Source: Psococerastis gibbosa
Lineage: Eukaryota > Arthropoda > Insecta > Psocodea > Psocidae
DNA length: 64,000 nt
NCBI GenBank assembly: GCA_963971405.1
Contig: OZ020488.1
Coordinates: forward strand, 28,477,089 to 28,541,088
Direction: 5' to 3'
Both the position numbers and the translations under genes were made by a program. The notes under the pieces are model-generated. The model was not told the DNA's origin and searched no databases. It saw only the letters and a list, made by a program, of their open reading frames with translations. Below, piece after piece: positions 46,773-58,164 of this stretch. Each line of letters begins with the position of its first letter. Position 1 is the stretch's first letter.

Positions 46773-49700
46773 CTAATGCAGCTCATTGTAATCTTGTTTG
46801 ATGATATCTGCTGCCTTCTCAGCAACCATATTTGTTGGTATATTTGTGTGTGCTGCTGGAACTGTTGGCATAATGGATGCGTCGACCACCCGTAACGAAG
46901 CCACCCCTCGTACCCGTAGTCTTTCATCTAAAACCCCTTTAGGTCCCATTTCACAGCTACCACTCTGATGGTAGTTGGTTATCGTCGTGGTCCTCATTGC
47001 GCATTTCCAGTATTCGTCACTTCCCCACGGTTGGTTACAACCTGGAATCCGGGTGCGAATAGGTTGAGAATTATATCGTTTGAACGAGTGGGTTCGAATA
47101 ATTTGGAATGTCTTCTTGATTCCTTTCAAAACCACTTTTACGTCATCAGGGTGGTCAAAATAGTTTGGTATTAGTTTTGGGGGGTCTCGTGGATTTGAGC
47201 TTCGAAGCTCTATGAAACCTCGACTTTTAGGATGCATAACAATAGTTTGAATCCCAAACGTTATCTTTCCAAGTAGAGGTTTATACAGAGTATCGAAATA
47301 AAATGGTTGGTATCCTCGCACTGCTTCTTCTGGTATGGGCGACACTGTTGAGTAATGTATTTCCATGTCTGGATAGCCGTTGCGGTCGTAAGGGGCATCA
47401 AGGTCGTAGAAGAAGACGCCTTCATTGCCACCTGGAATGGTAAATGGTCCATATCCCCTTTCTACATAGTCGATGAGGTTTTTGGGATTATTGGCAATGT
47501 TTTCTCCTATTAAATTTTTATCAGTGATATTGGTCGTAAACACTAAAGCGCCAAAGCTGACGTGGTCCTGGAAATTACGGCCTACAGGTAGATCAGTGAC
47601 CACAGGTATGTTGAAACTTTCAAGGTGCTGTTTTGGGCCTATGCCCGAAAGCATCAGGATTTTAGGTGAGCCGATTGCCCCAGCAGAAAGTATGACCTCT
47701 TTTCGACAGTAGATCTCATAACTTTCACCTCCGACTTCAGCAACTACGCCTTTCACTGTGTTACCATCTATAATGAGTTTCGTTACGAGGGCATTCACGT
47801 GAATGTGAAGATTCTTCCTCTTATTGATGACTGGATATATGTATCCTCGTGGATTACTCTGCCGTCTTCCCATAGTGTTCATTGTAAATTGAAAGTAAGA
47901 AAATGCTGTTTGACTTTCGCCGTTGTAATCACCAACTCGATGGCCCAATTCTCTACCAGCCTGCAGCCAGGCATTTCCTAAAACAGTGTGGTACTTAGTG
48001 TGAGAAATAGTCAGTGGGCCACTTGTGCTGTGGTAAGAGCTGTTCTTTAGTTCAGGTATTGTGATATTTTCTGCTTTTTTGAAATAGGGTAGGACGTCTT
48101 CGAATGACCAGCCCGGGTTTCCTGCTGCCGCCCAGCCATCATAGTCCTTTCGGTTTCCTCGGGTGGCTATCATGTAGTTGAGGACGCTGCTCCCACCAAA
48201 AACTTTGCCCCGTGGAACGTAGCACTGATTATTTGGATACGCCTTGCAGTAGTTGTCACTAGGTTCAGTTAAATATCCCCAATCGTTTGGTGTCCTCTGC
48301 AGGCCACCTGTTCAAAGAAAGAAAGAAATGTATACAGACTGCGTTCTTTGATTCCCCGGCATATGGTAGGCTATATTATATTCCATAATTCAAGGGGTAT
48401 TCACTGCGTTTGGTTTACCCTAAGGGAAAGTTGGAAACAGGGAAAATAGATCTCCAGCTTTTCTCATGATTTTAATGCCATAGGGAAACGCATTTCAAAA
48501 CATTTCCACACTTTACTTGACTACTTGGTTGGGTAAACTGAGCTTGGGGAATCGAAAACGCCAAACGGCCATATTTGTTGTTGTTTTGGTTTCTATTTTT
48601 AATTCATTTGTAAAAAATGAGCTCTGCGACAGAAATTAATAAAAAAAACAATAAAAGGAAACTAGGGAAGAGGTGGACTACAGCAGCAGTCTGATCGAGG
48701 CGTTTATAATACCGGTGTTAAATAAATACCCTAGGATTATAACTGTAAACAAACAAATTTTGAATAGCACTTTCCATTTTAAAATTATCTTGTTTATATT
48801 CTTAATACCGGGGGTTTAAATAAATTAAATTTTTAATAACTAATTTTAATATTTAATCAATTAAATAAATACCGGTATTATAATCGCCTCGATCAGCCTG
48901 CTGATGTTCATAAGTTAATAGCCGAAGGCAAAAAAAATTTGGATGTAAGTTAGGACATGTAGCGTAGTGGTACGGACTCTGACTTTCACCCGAAAGGTTG
49001 TTGGTTCCAGTCCCACACTGGCTACATTTTCTGGCCATGCTTCGGAGGGCATGTAAAGCAGGCGGTCCCGAGCCTTCCTAGTTGAGTGTAAGAGAGGGCT
49101 TTATAGCCCTAACTCCGCTAGGTTGGCTTAGTAATAGAATCAATAAAAAGTCCTTATTTATTTATTTATTATTTATTTAGGTTAGGTCGGGTAAAGTGGG
49201 AAACGAGAGATACTAGTTTCCATGGCATTATTTTTCTACGTAGAAAAACTGGAGTTCTGTTCCCTCAGTTTCCTACTTTCCCTTAGGGCAAACCAAACGC
49301 AGTGAATACCCCTATGAGGAAATAGGAAATAGAGGAAAACTGCCAGAGCTCAATTTGAACCCACGATTTTTTCCTTACCAGAGCATAGTGTTACCAATAA
49401 TTATTAAACTATTCGACAGGCTCTGATATATTTTCGAGTTATGCTTACGGTAAATAATTCTGATCGATACATTTTCACGGTAGGCACTACCTAAACATCA
49501 AGTAAGCAAAAGTGCCAGTAAGGCAAAGTTTTATTGAATTTAATGTGGCTGTATGAAATCTAAAGCGGACTTCAGTAATGTTTGACTTTGACGTTTAGAA
49601 GTATGAGAAAGTGCATGAGTGTCTGCTTACCAACTAGCGCAGGTATGTCGGCGAAAAACTGCTCGAGGCCGCCAGCTTCAAGTAAGAGAACATCCCAATT

Positions 49701-49916
49701 CGATATTTCAGTGAGCCTACTTGCTAGGGTGCAGCCAGCTGTCCCTGCTCCCACCACGATGAAGTCGTATTCTTTTTTTATCGGCTGCTGTTGCTGTAAT
49801 TGCAAAACTAGTTGCTGATCGCTTTCCAGTAGTAGACTTCTTGTGGAGGTCAGCAGTGTGGGTGGCAGCGGCTGTGCAGCCTGTGTAACGGAGAGCAGTG
49901 TCAGTGGCCACAACAT
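46773..49916 (-). CDS. GMC oxidoreductase (glucose dehydrogenase [FAD, quinone]-like)
   Basis: Two minus-strand exons, 49916-49631 and 48307-46773 (phase 1, donor GTAAGC), give 606 aa, the normal insect GMC size. The N-terminus [19 protein letters not shown] looks like a signal peptide. The FAD-binding GAGTAG is at residues 56-61 with VLLLEAGG after it. GMC signature 1 is [18 protein letters not shown] and signature 2 is [18 protein letters not shown]. The active-site region has [11 protein letters not shown] and [19 protein letters not shown], consistent with a His-His or His-Asn pair. These FAD enzymes oxidise alcohols or sugars; in insects they serve in cuticle, immunity or ecdysteroid metabolism, and the substrate cannot be predicted. 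A 1.3-kb intron contains nested repeats. A paralogue of a large family, so no symbol is given. Confidence 0.92.
48688..48906. repeat. Short palindromic MITE
   Basis: AGTCTGATCGAGGCGTTTAT and TATAATCGCCTCGATCAGCC are inverted, as are the AATACCGGTGTTAAATAAAT and AAATAAATACCGGTATTA blocks. The middle shares AAATTTTGAATAGCACTTTC with the direct repeats near 29240. Confidence 0.6.
48956..49165 (+). repeat. tRNA-derived SINE
   Basis: The head has a pol III A box (TAGCGTAGTGGTACGG) and B box (GGTTCCAGTCCC) spaced as in a tRNA. It is followed by a body (TCGGAGGGCATGTAAAGCAG, GCGGTCCCGAGCC), a TTGGCTTAGTAATAGAATCA segment and a (TATT)n tail. Body fragments recur at 5283-5360, and the TTGGCTTAGTAAT segment with a (TATT)n-like tail near 56738-56790. 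Confidence 0.75.
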
Positions 49917-50080
49917 TTCGCACCGGGCCTTCCGCTACAATGTGAATTGTGGCTATCTCCGTCGCATGTTATGTGCCAGGTTTTCCTTATTCGTTATCTG
50001 AATTTGTAATAATACGGTCAGGCAGGCCGTGTGCTATAGTGCGTAACTGAATTGGGTAGATTGGCCGCAATTTAATTGTA

Positions 50081-52053
50081 GGGGAGCCCGCGATGCTAAA
50101 TGGGGATTTACTCGAGTGTCATAGAGACCTATTGGGTTGCAAAGCTTAGATGATAAAAAGAGAAAAATGTTATATAATGTATACCTCTTCAGCAGTGGAG
50201 TAAGCTGCTTTTTCAAAAATGTAAAAAAAAAAACTGTTGCGTGGACATACTCGAGCGCGTCAGATATTAATATATATGGTTCGTCTATATATATTCTAGA
50301 CGTGCTGTATAATAATCTGACGATTATCTGGAGGGATCTCCCTAATCTGACAATTAAAAGAAAAGAAAAAATTCTTCGATTTTTTTAAAATCATTGCACT
50401 TAATTATTTGAAAAGCTCAGGAATTATTAAGTATATTGTAATATTACCTAGTCCTGCCGTAAGTTCTGTCCCTGCGGCATTTTGGCCACCCCTAACTGTA
50501 TCTCAAGGGTTGATGCTTGTCAACCCTGGCATTGTTTACATTGTTCTTTCTGCTAGTGGAATAACGCCAGTTGCGTTTAAAACTTCGCCATGTGGAGATG
50601 GAATGGGGTACTGATAAAAACCGTATTACCGTGATAAACCTCCACAAGTATGGTATAGCTCCTAATGACATTTTTAAAACTTTGAAACCTTTAAAAATAA
50701 CTCAAAAATTTGTGTACCGTGCAATCAATCGTTACAACGAGACTTCTAGTTTTTAAGACAATCCGCGATCTGGGCTTCCGAGAACTGCTAAAGCAGTTAA
50801 AGTTGTGAGGGAGCGAATTCGGAGAAATCCACTCCGAAAGCAGAAATGCCAGGGAACTCGACATGTCTACGAGGTCGATGTCATGCCTTGTCAGGGACGA
50901 TCTACAGATGAAGGCCTATCGGAGATCCACAGGACACCCGCTCACTCCAGCACTACGCGCTATCAGGAGGACCAGAGCGCAGGCGTTACTTACGTGGCAC
51001 GCTGCTCAAGGTTATGAGTGGATCCTTTTCACCGACGAAAAACTTTTTACTGTAGAAGAGGTTTATAACCGCCAAAATGACAAGGTCTATGCTCATTCAT
51101 CTCGGGAAGCCAGGGAAGTTGTTCCCAGGGTGCAACGAGGTCATCACCCGTCTTCAGTGATGGTGTGGTGGGGGGTGTCGTACCAGGGGGTGACAACCCT
51201 GCATTTTTGCGAAAGGCGTAAAAACTAGAGCTAAAGTGTACCAGAAAGACGTTTTGGAAGGAGTAGTGAAGCCCCTCAATACCACTTTGTTCAACGGGCA
51301 CGATTGGTGCTTCCAGCAAGATTCAGCACCTGCGCACCAAGCCAAAATCACTCAGGAGTGGCTCAGAACCAAAGTCCCAGCCTTTATTGCTACAGCAGAC
51401 TGGCCCTCTGGTAGTTCAGACCTGAACCCCCTGGACTATTCATTGTGGTCAGTTTTGGAGGCCAAGGCCTGCTCAAAGCGTCTCCCACATATGGATAGCC
51501 TGAAGCATTCCCTCATCAAGGCAGCCCAAGATCTAACTCTGGAAACCGTCTGTGCCGCAATAGATGAGTGGCCCCAACGTCTTCAGGCTTGTGTTCAAAA
51601 TGATGGTGGACATTTTGAGATTTACTGTGTTATATTACTTAAATATGAATAATTCAATATAAAAAAAAAAAATCGAACCATATTAAACTTTTTGATTCCT
51701 TGCCCCATGTCATAACCTTAGTGACGGAACTTATGTCAGGTCTAGGTATATTTAATATTAAATATTTATAAACTTTAAAATTCTCATAACTTTTATTAAA
51801 AATAACAAAATTAGCCAAAACGTTGGAAATACGCTGTATATTATATCATGGCGTCATGGCAACAGAACTCGAAAGTGCGATGGGGACGCAGTGAGAAATA
51901 CAGGCATCACGCAGCTGCACATCTTTAAAGTCCTCCCGTTTCTTTAGGTCACACTCAGATTAGTGAAATATACATTACCTAGCATGTAATGAACTTACCA
52001 TACCTTAATCTGACGCGCTCGAGTAAATCCCGAAATCCCCGCTTGGGCTCCCC
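50081..52053. mobile_element. TIR DNA element carrying a nested maT transposon
   Basis: The left end GGGGAGCCCGCGATGCTAAA, then TGGGGATTTACTCGAG, matches the right end CTCGAGTAAATCCCGAAATC, then CCCGCTTGGGCTCCCC, in inverted orientation. TA lies at both borders (50079-50080 and 52054-52055). A second inverted pair ACTCGAGCGCGTCAGA / CTGACGCGCTCGAGT lies inside. Without the maT insert the element is about 670 bp and non-coding. Confidence 0.7.
50447..51746 (+). mobile_element. maT-type (DD37D) Tc1-mariner transposon, 1.3 kb
   Basis: Bounded by TA (50445-50446, 51747-51748), with ends CCTAGTCCTGCCGTAAGTTC and GAACTTATGTCAGGTCTAGG as imperfect inverted repeats. The transposase (about 50571-51652) is in pieces. 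An HTH segment (DKNRITVINLHKYGIAPNDI) ends in a stop at 50756. After frame changes the catalytic core has LFTDEKLFTVEEVYN, FQQDSAPAHQ and SSDLNPLDYSLW. From the Asp of QQD to the Asp of PLD there are 37 residues, the DD37D spacing of the maT family. A stop after ERRKN (51228) and other frameshifts inactivate it. Confidence 0.85.
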
Positions 52054-52439
52054 TACTATAAGGAGGTGTGTGTCAAGACGGGTTTCCTTACGATTATTGC
52101 TAAGTTGTAATTGGTAGTCGTCTAGATGATAATACAATGCAATCAGACAGTCTATAATTAACCACTGTTTCTTTATTCCTATTTATTGTTTAACTGGCAA
52201 TTAAGATAACGCGCGTCCATGATTAAATAATTAGTAGGTCTCTAAAAAGACTTATTGTGACTCATTTTGTTCATAGGCTATGCATGTAAAGCTACAATCG
52301 CCTCACTTAAAACTTGACGATTATCCTGTGCAGCTTTGAGTGCAGGAACCCTTTCCAATAACATTACATTAAGAGACCGTAGTTACGGGTTTACTCCCGC
52401 TATTCTTATATTGGCCGTTGGCAAACAGGCAACTGAGTT

Positions 52440-52552
52440 GCTACTGAGCCTCCGAGATACAATCTTACAAGTTTACGTAGTTCTACTGAAGATGTAACGT
52501 TGACGAAACGTTCACATCAACCACGGCCCGCATTCCACTGCTTTGTCATATG
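52440..52552. repeat. Copy of the GACGAAACG dispersed repeat
   Basis: CTCCGAGATACAATCTTACA, TACTGAAGATGTAACGTTGA and GACGAAACGTT, then CCACTGCTTTGTCAT, correspond to one arm of the palindrome at 2793-3072. Confidence 0.6.
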
Positions 52553-53303
52553 CCTCTAGACTTGAAAGCATTACAAGATATATTAAACTGGCACATGTCC
52601 TCAATGTCAGTATACACATTGGTTGCTCGTAACAGTGAGATTAGACTTAACCAAGTCTTTTGCTAGTCAATCCTGATACTAATGACGCCATAAACTTACA
52701 TTTATTGCCCTATCCTTTGACCATAACTTTATATTGTTTTTTTTTCTTTTAGATTTTTGACATTGCTTCTCAACAGACTTACTAGCTGAAGTAAAAATGA
52801 ATGTCATGAAGAAAGATGCATACGGAAATCAAGGCGCTAGGGGGAAAATGAGGCGTCCTATGTCTTTTCACGGTGCGTTAGAAGCCGACCGATTATTAAT
52901 AATAAGAATAAAAAATAAGAATATCTGTGATTTTAAAGATGGTGGTACATTTTGCAAATGAACGCCTCAGATCTTCAAGTTATTTAAGCGAGATAATGTA
53001 CTTAGGCAGAGCGTCTCTTCTATCATGAGAAGTGGAATAAGTTTTCACTAGTATACAGTAGTCTACCTTCTTTCATATCGTATTAGAAAAACCGTAGCAA
53101 CGTTCATAGTCCCTCATTGAGTTGTTTTATTCAAATGAAAATAAAGGGAGTCAAGCAGGACTACACTCTCTGAATCCGTATTTACTCGTTCATAATTTCT
53201 TATCCGCATCTTATAAGCATGACTCTGCTTGCCCATAGTTAGCAGCGGAGTTCAATTTATACTGCCTGTAGTTTTAAAATGTTTTATTTCTTTTATTTAT
53301 TAG

Positions 53304-56300
53304 CGAACCCAATCAGTTTTTTGCCAGTCAGACTTACACGTGGAGAAGCTTCATCAAAAACTGATGTTTCGTCGTCACAACTATCTTCTGGTAAGGAAAT
53401 GTATTCTACTATTTGGGATATACAGCATTGGTCATAAATCCTGGAACAAACACGTTTATGGCTTTTCATACGATAGCAGTTCACATATCAAACTGCACAT
53501 GATATTGTAGTATCGTGGGTAGGTACCACACACTTTCACCAAAAAACTTTGAAATTGGTTCAGTGGTTTCAAGACGATGAGTTGAAGACGAAAAATGTCG
53601 TTGGCCATAATGGTTGGAACAAAAGTAAATAAATGAAACTGACTCTTATTTGATTCAATGTATTAATATTTAGTGTGACCCCCATGTCTCTCATCACCTC
53701 AACACATCAATTGGGCATTGACTGTATCAGGAAAGTGCAATAATTGCACCGGGGATGTCCTTCCAGACGTCTTCAATAGTTCTTCTAAGTTCTTAAATAC
53801 ACCTCAGTTTTTCCAGTGCCATTCACGAGGAATAATTTCCCATAGGTTTTCAATGGGGTTTAGGTCAGGACCTGATGGAGGGCAACGTAGAATTTAAACA
53901 TTTTCCTTCTCCAGGTACTCTTTCACCAGCTTTGATGTATGCTTGGGATCATTATCATGCGTTAAATATGACTTTACAGGCGTTTGTTGGAACAGCAGTG
54001 TCTCGATATTGTCTCTAAGGGTGTCTCGTTTCATAAAACAATCCATCATTCCGGAGATGTAGCCTAGTATTCCAACTGCGAACCCCGAAAGACAGGCCCA
54101 CACCATGGTGGAACCGCCACCATGCATCATTGTTGCCCGGATATTCCTCTTTTCAAGTTTTTTACCAATAGGTCTTCTAACTGCCTTCATACCAACCGAT
54201 CCAAACAGATTGAACTTTGATTCATCGCTGAAAACCACCAGTTTCTAGTCCTAATCAGTTCAATGAATATGGTTAAATGCGAATTTCGGCCGAAAATATA
54301 TGTTCTTCCTCGATAGACAAAACTTCTTTGTAGGGCAGAAACTATTAAGGCCATTTCCAGTTAGCTGATGTTTTACTGTCTTTACTGAATTTTTTTTGGC
54401 TCCAGAAATTTTAACTTTAGCCAAAATTGTCCGCGGTACGCAACAGGGGTTCCCGCGAAACACTGAAAACGCCTTTCTTTCGTACTTCGCTGGCGTTTTA
54501 TGAGGACGACCTGCATCTTGTCATTCTTGGGGGATTAAAGTATACATTTCGCTTGAAATTGATGTCCTGGGGACCTGTACCTGCCATCCAATGTCAATAG
54601 GCTTCATCCCCTACTAGGGGGCCTGAATTCTTTCTCTCTTGTCCACGGTCAACGATTTGTCTTCTATCTTGTTTTAAAACGTAAATGTTTACAATGACAA
54701 ACTAAATTATTATTTATGAAGCCAAAAATGTGCGAGCAAGAGTTCTGATAGTTTTGTTCCAACCATTATGGCCAACGACATTTTCGTCTTCAGCTCATCG
54801 TCTTGAAACCACTGAACCAATTTCAAAGTTTTTTGGTGAAAGTGTGTGGTACTTACCCTCGATACTACAATATCATATGCAGTTTGATATGTGAACTACT
54901 TTTGTATGAAAAGCCATAAACGTGTTTGTTCCAGGATTTATGACCAATACTGTATATTACCTATTATTATTTTAATGATAAAGGCATAATTTTCACTATG
55001 TAAACGATCCCATGAAATAGTGATGTTTCAACACCTTATTAAGTAGGTACATTGTGCATGTTTCTACTGTAGGAATATAATTAATTGCTTTGGCGTGTGA
55101 TTAAATTGTTTTCCTAATTTAAAATGCTCATTTTTTAATCTTTTATCAGCGTCTACTCTGGAAGAATTTACCCTACCCCAAAACATTGGATAATTTCAAT
55201 TATCCCGATGTCTCTCAAGATATCTATAGAATTGTTTTTATTCTTCTAGCGCCTTCAACTGTTATGTCCTCCTCTCAGTGTTCTTCAGCTTCGAATTATG
55301 CGGAATCTCCATTGTCCCTGTCAGCTTCACAGTCATCCATTGCTGAGCGCCAATCCAAACATGGATCCTTGCGCAATGGTATGTAACTATATGTCTCAGC
55401 GTATACATATGAGCGCCATGCATTGCCTGCATTAATAGCTTATTAGAGAGCCCAAGAACACTATCCTATCACTCACTACCTATTCTATGATCATGGTGTC
55501 AATCGTCGATGGTGTAGGTTACCTATTATGTATAAGAGTGGGCCGAGTGGACCAAAATTGGGAAAATAAAGACAATTTTTTTTTTCTTTCTTTCTTTCTA
55601 AACCTAGACTAATAAAATTCTGCTTTCATTGCGTTTGGCATAGGTGATGAATTCGATTTCTCTCTTGACGTATGAATGCTTTGGTGGTGTAATACTAGGA
55701 GTTTTGAAGAAACAGCTAAGGCGTCATTTGTCCAGCTTACAGAATTAAACATTCTAAAAAAAATCATGTTGTTTCCTTCAATAGTTAGGCTATGTTAATA
55801 CTGTAGTTATATTGTAGTTTTAATATTTAAAATATTTAATCGTATTAATTAATCTTAATTTTCATGAGCGATGAACATGTCTCCGGACAAAACCCTTTCG
55901 GTTTTTAACTTTTCTAATTGTTTTTTTTTCCATCGTATAATAAATAATAAAAAATAAAATAAAAAGTTGACATATCGAGATGTAACCAATATCGGCTTGT
56001 AGCCTACTATTCAAGGCCGGGTCAATTACATTTGAAGACCACTGGCTAAAAACGATGAGGGGCCATGAAGGTTGATTAAGGCGGGGATTCCACCAACGTC
56101 AATAGTGATATTAAATGTTTTTTGACGTGGTAGCAGACAGTTTTAGACTGTCTAAAAATGTCTGCTACCATGTCAAAAAACATTTAATGTCACTATTAAC
56201 GTTGGTGGAATCCCCGCCTCAGAGAAAAAGCGATTTTAAATTTATTTTAAGTATTCATCGTTTTTGCTCTGAGCGCTGTATTTTATAAGCCGTATATTTG

Positions 56301-56612
56301 ATTTTGCGAATTCTGATTGCACCAATGGATTCCTTGCGAAAATTTGCACTAGAAAAGTGTCAAGTTGGCAAAAGTGTAAATATTGGGCCCTCATCGTTTT
56401 TAGCCTGTGGTCTTCATTTCCATCCTCCCGCTTTACAAAAAAAAAAAAAAAAAAAGTTGTATTCTCGTATCCTGCTCATAATTAAATTAATTTAATGTTA
56501 CGTATTGTTGTAGATGAGGCTAATCGTTCAGATCAGTTCAACGAGTTGATGGCGCCATTTCTTCTTTTCCGTGATGGTGATGTTCAAAGCCGCCAGACAC
56601 CCTCTAGTTCAG
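53304..56612 (+). CDS. Unrecognised Ser-rich gene, three internal exons
   Basis: Three exons share symmetrical phase 1-1 junctions: 53304-53390 (acceptor TTATTAG, donor GTAAGG), 55250-55378 (acceptor TTCTTCTAG, donor GTATGT) and 56514-56612 (acceptor TTGTTGTAG, donor GTGAGG). Read through they give about 105 codons with no stop. They start near NPISFLPVRLTRGEASSKTD, continue through a Ser-rich stretch (SSQCSSASNYAESPLSLSAS) and end DQFNELMAPFLLFRDGD followed by a Gln/Ser segment. Composition suggests a disordered linker in a larger intracellular protein. I do not recognise the family, and upstream and downstream exons were not found. The Tc1 element at 53423 sits 32 bp past the first donor; a palindromic MITE lies in the next intron. 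Confidence 0.6.
53423..54952 (-). mobile_element. Tc1-like transposon with ~210-bp inverted repeats
   Basis: Ends CAGCATTGGTCATAAATCC and GGATTTATGACCAATACTG are flanked by TA (53421-53422, 54953-54954). The inverted repeats extend inward about 210 bp, to AAAATGTCGTTGGCCATAAT and its complement near 54770, as in IR/DR-type Tc1 elements. The minus-strand transposase is damaged. A frame at 54238-53894 has VFSDESKFNLFGSVG (first Asp), MVWACLSG and THDNDPKHTS (second Asp). In the third-acidic-residue region near 53860 there is PDLNP-like coding in another frame. A stop-riddled N-terminal half lies at 54260-54600. Length 1530 bp. Confidence 0.85.
56078..56219. repeat. Near-perfect GGCGGGG-family palindrome
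   Basis: AAGGCGGGGATTCCACCAAC and GTTGGTGGAATCCCCGCCT flank arms with TGACGTGGTAGCAGACA / TGTCTGCTACCATGTCA and a centre at about 56148. About 140 bp, no coding, in the intergenic or downstream part of the Ser-rich gene (an intron). Confidence 0.8.
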
Positions 56613-56860
56613 GTGAGGAATAGACCCACAAATATGCCAGCAAATACACTAAAGGTTTGGTCATGTTACGTTAAACATGGTGGCTATTCCTGTAGTCAAT
56701 TCCGGTGATGAGGTCCCTTTCGACACGGAGAGGGTTTTTTGTTGGTTGGCTTAGTAATACTAGTAGAACAATAGTTATTATTTATTTATTGTTCATTATT
56801 ATTATTATGATGTGAATGCATTAACATAGATCTTATGAAGTAGGTAGTAGGGACCACCGT

Positions 56861-57027
56861 GATCAGGGACGGTTTCAGAAAAAGTTTCCGGGGGGGGGGG
56901 GGGGCCTGAAAAATATCGCGTTTCCCTTACTTGAGTAATAATTTCTCTTCATTTCCTTCAAAAGTCCATTCTATCTAGTATAAAGCTATTCGGGGGGGGG
57001 GGGGGGGGGGGGGGGATCCGTCCCTGA
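56861..57027. repeat. Foldback element with long poly-G tracts
   Basis: GATCAGGGACGG and CCGTCCCTGACC are the inverted ends. Runs of 16 G (from about 56889) and over 20 G (from about 56993) lie just inside. Related in layout to 45476-45655. Confidence 0.6.
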
Positions 57028-57048
57028 CCGTGATGGAGGAAGCATTTC

Positions 57049-57451
57049 TAAGGCGCATATTCCACCGACCGGCTAGAGCTAAATACAAATACAGTGACGT
57101 GGTAACAGATATTCAAGACCTAGGCGGGGTTTCCATCGACCTCGCATTGCAGAATGCAAATGACATTGACGGAAATGTTTGTTTTTCTTTTTATAGATCG
57201 ATATCTATTAAAATGTTTGTAATTAACATATCCCATGACGCCATTTTTTAATTTTAGTTTGTTTGTTTGTGATTTTACTCTATGATCATTGATCAATTTT
57301 AACTATGGCATAGAGTAAAATAAAAATTTCGATCAATGTCATTTGCATTCTGCAATGCGAGGTCGGTCGAAACCCCGCCTAAGTCTCGAATGTCTGTTAC
57401 CACGTCACCGTATTTGTATTTAGCCCTAGCCGGTCGGTGGAATAAGTGCCT
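57049..57451. repeat. GGCGGGG-family foldback MITE (nested), second copy
   Basis: Matches 12041-12437 over most of its length, including ATTCCACCGACCGGCTAG ends, inner GGCGGGGTTTCCA / GAAACCCCGCC, the CATTGCAGAATGCAAATGAC block and the internal CATATCCCATGACGCCATTT. The outermost GGCGGGG is mutated to GGCGCAT. Confidence 0.75.
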
Positions 57452-58164
57452 AACAAAAACAAAGAAGTAGAAAGCCGGTGAAAATCATAATAATTCACAT
57501 ATAAACAAAAAATAACAAAAACTTGTTATAACAACCCGAATTAGTAAAACCCAAATAATATACCACGGAGTCACGATTAATCTAATTATTTCTATAATAA
57601 TTCACTGCTTAACTTATTAATATCTAGGTGCCTAGTATAGGTAAGCTACAAATTCAATACAAATAAAGTACACAGAAATTGTGCCTGCATATCTCCCGCA
57701 GGTACTGTGGTACTGTGCAAGATATCTACTATTTTTCAATAAGACGCCAAACTTCTTGAGAATGAGCGGAATTTGATGCAAGTTAATGGATAAATTGCTC
57801 AGAAGCCAGTTTTAAAAACTGGAGGGAAACTCGTTCATCAATGGGCAGCTGCTCTGGTTGCTCGCGCCATCTACCGCTTCTGGTATCAAGCTGCACGAGT
57901 GGGGTATTCAAGTTAGCGCACATTGTCACTAGGCTGCGCTTAATGTAATTTGATAGATCATTCAACTGAATTTATTTTTATGTAGTGCATTATGTAAAAA
58001 TATATAAGAAGTAAATTTTTTAAAGTAGTGGTGCAGTCATGTACTTCTTTTTCTGATTAAGTAGAACCTTGTGACTGGTCTAGTTCGGCCGAACAGTTTA
58101 TATTAGGCAAAGCATATTTCTAATAATTTACCCGGCCGGCTTGTGGATTGTCGATTGAGAAAGC

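Larger units (their letters stand above)
48398..49313. repeat. Foldback element in the GMC intron, with nested insertions
   Basis: GGGGTATTCACTGCGTTTGG, then TTTACCCTAAGGGAAAG, at the left is mirrored by CTTTCCCTTAGGGCAAACC, then AAACGCAGTGAATACCCC, at the right. The interior holds another inverted pair (48688-48906) and a SINE (48956-49165). Confidence 0.65.

Noticed and set aside
55150..55249. An alternative upstream exon start at CAG|CGTCTACTCTGG for the Ser-rich gene
   Set aside because: The phase needed to join the preceding exon meets a stop codon (GGATAA) near 55189, whereas the acceptor at 55249 keeps the frame.
57783..57965. A 60-codon minus-strand frame (MNDLSNYIKRSLVTM...) preceded by TTCAG, possibly a terminal exon
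   Set aside because: The acceptor has a poor pyrimidine tract, no partner exon was found upstream on the minus strand and no family is recognisable. Left out as unsupported.
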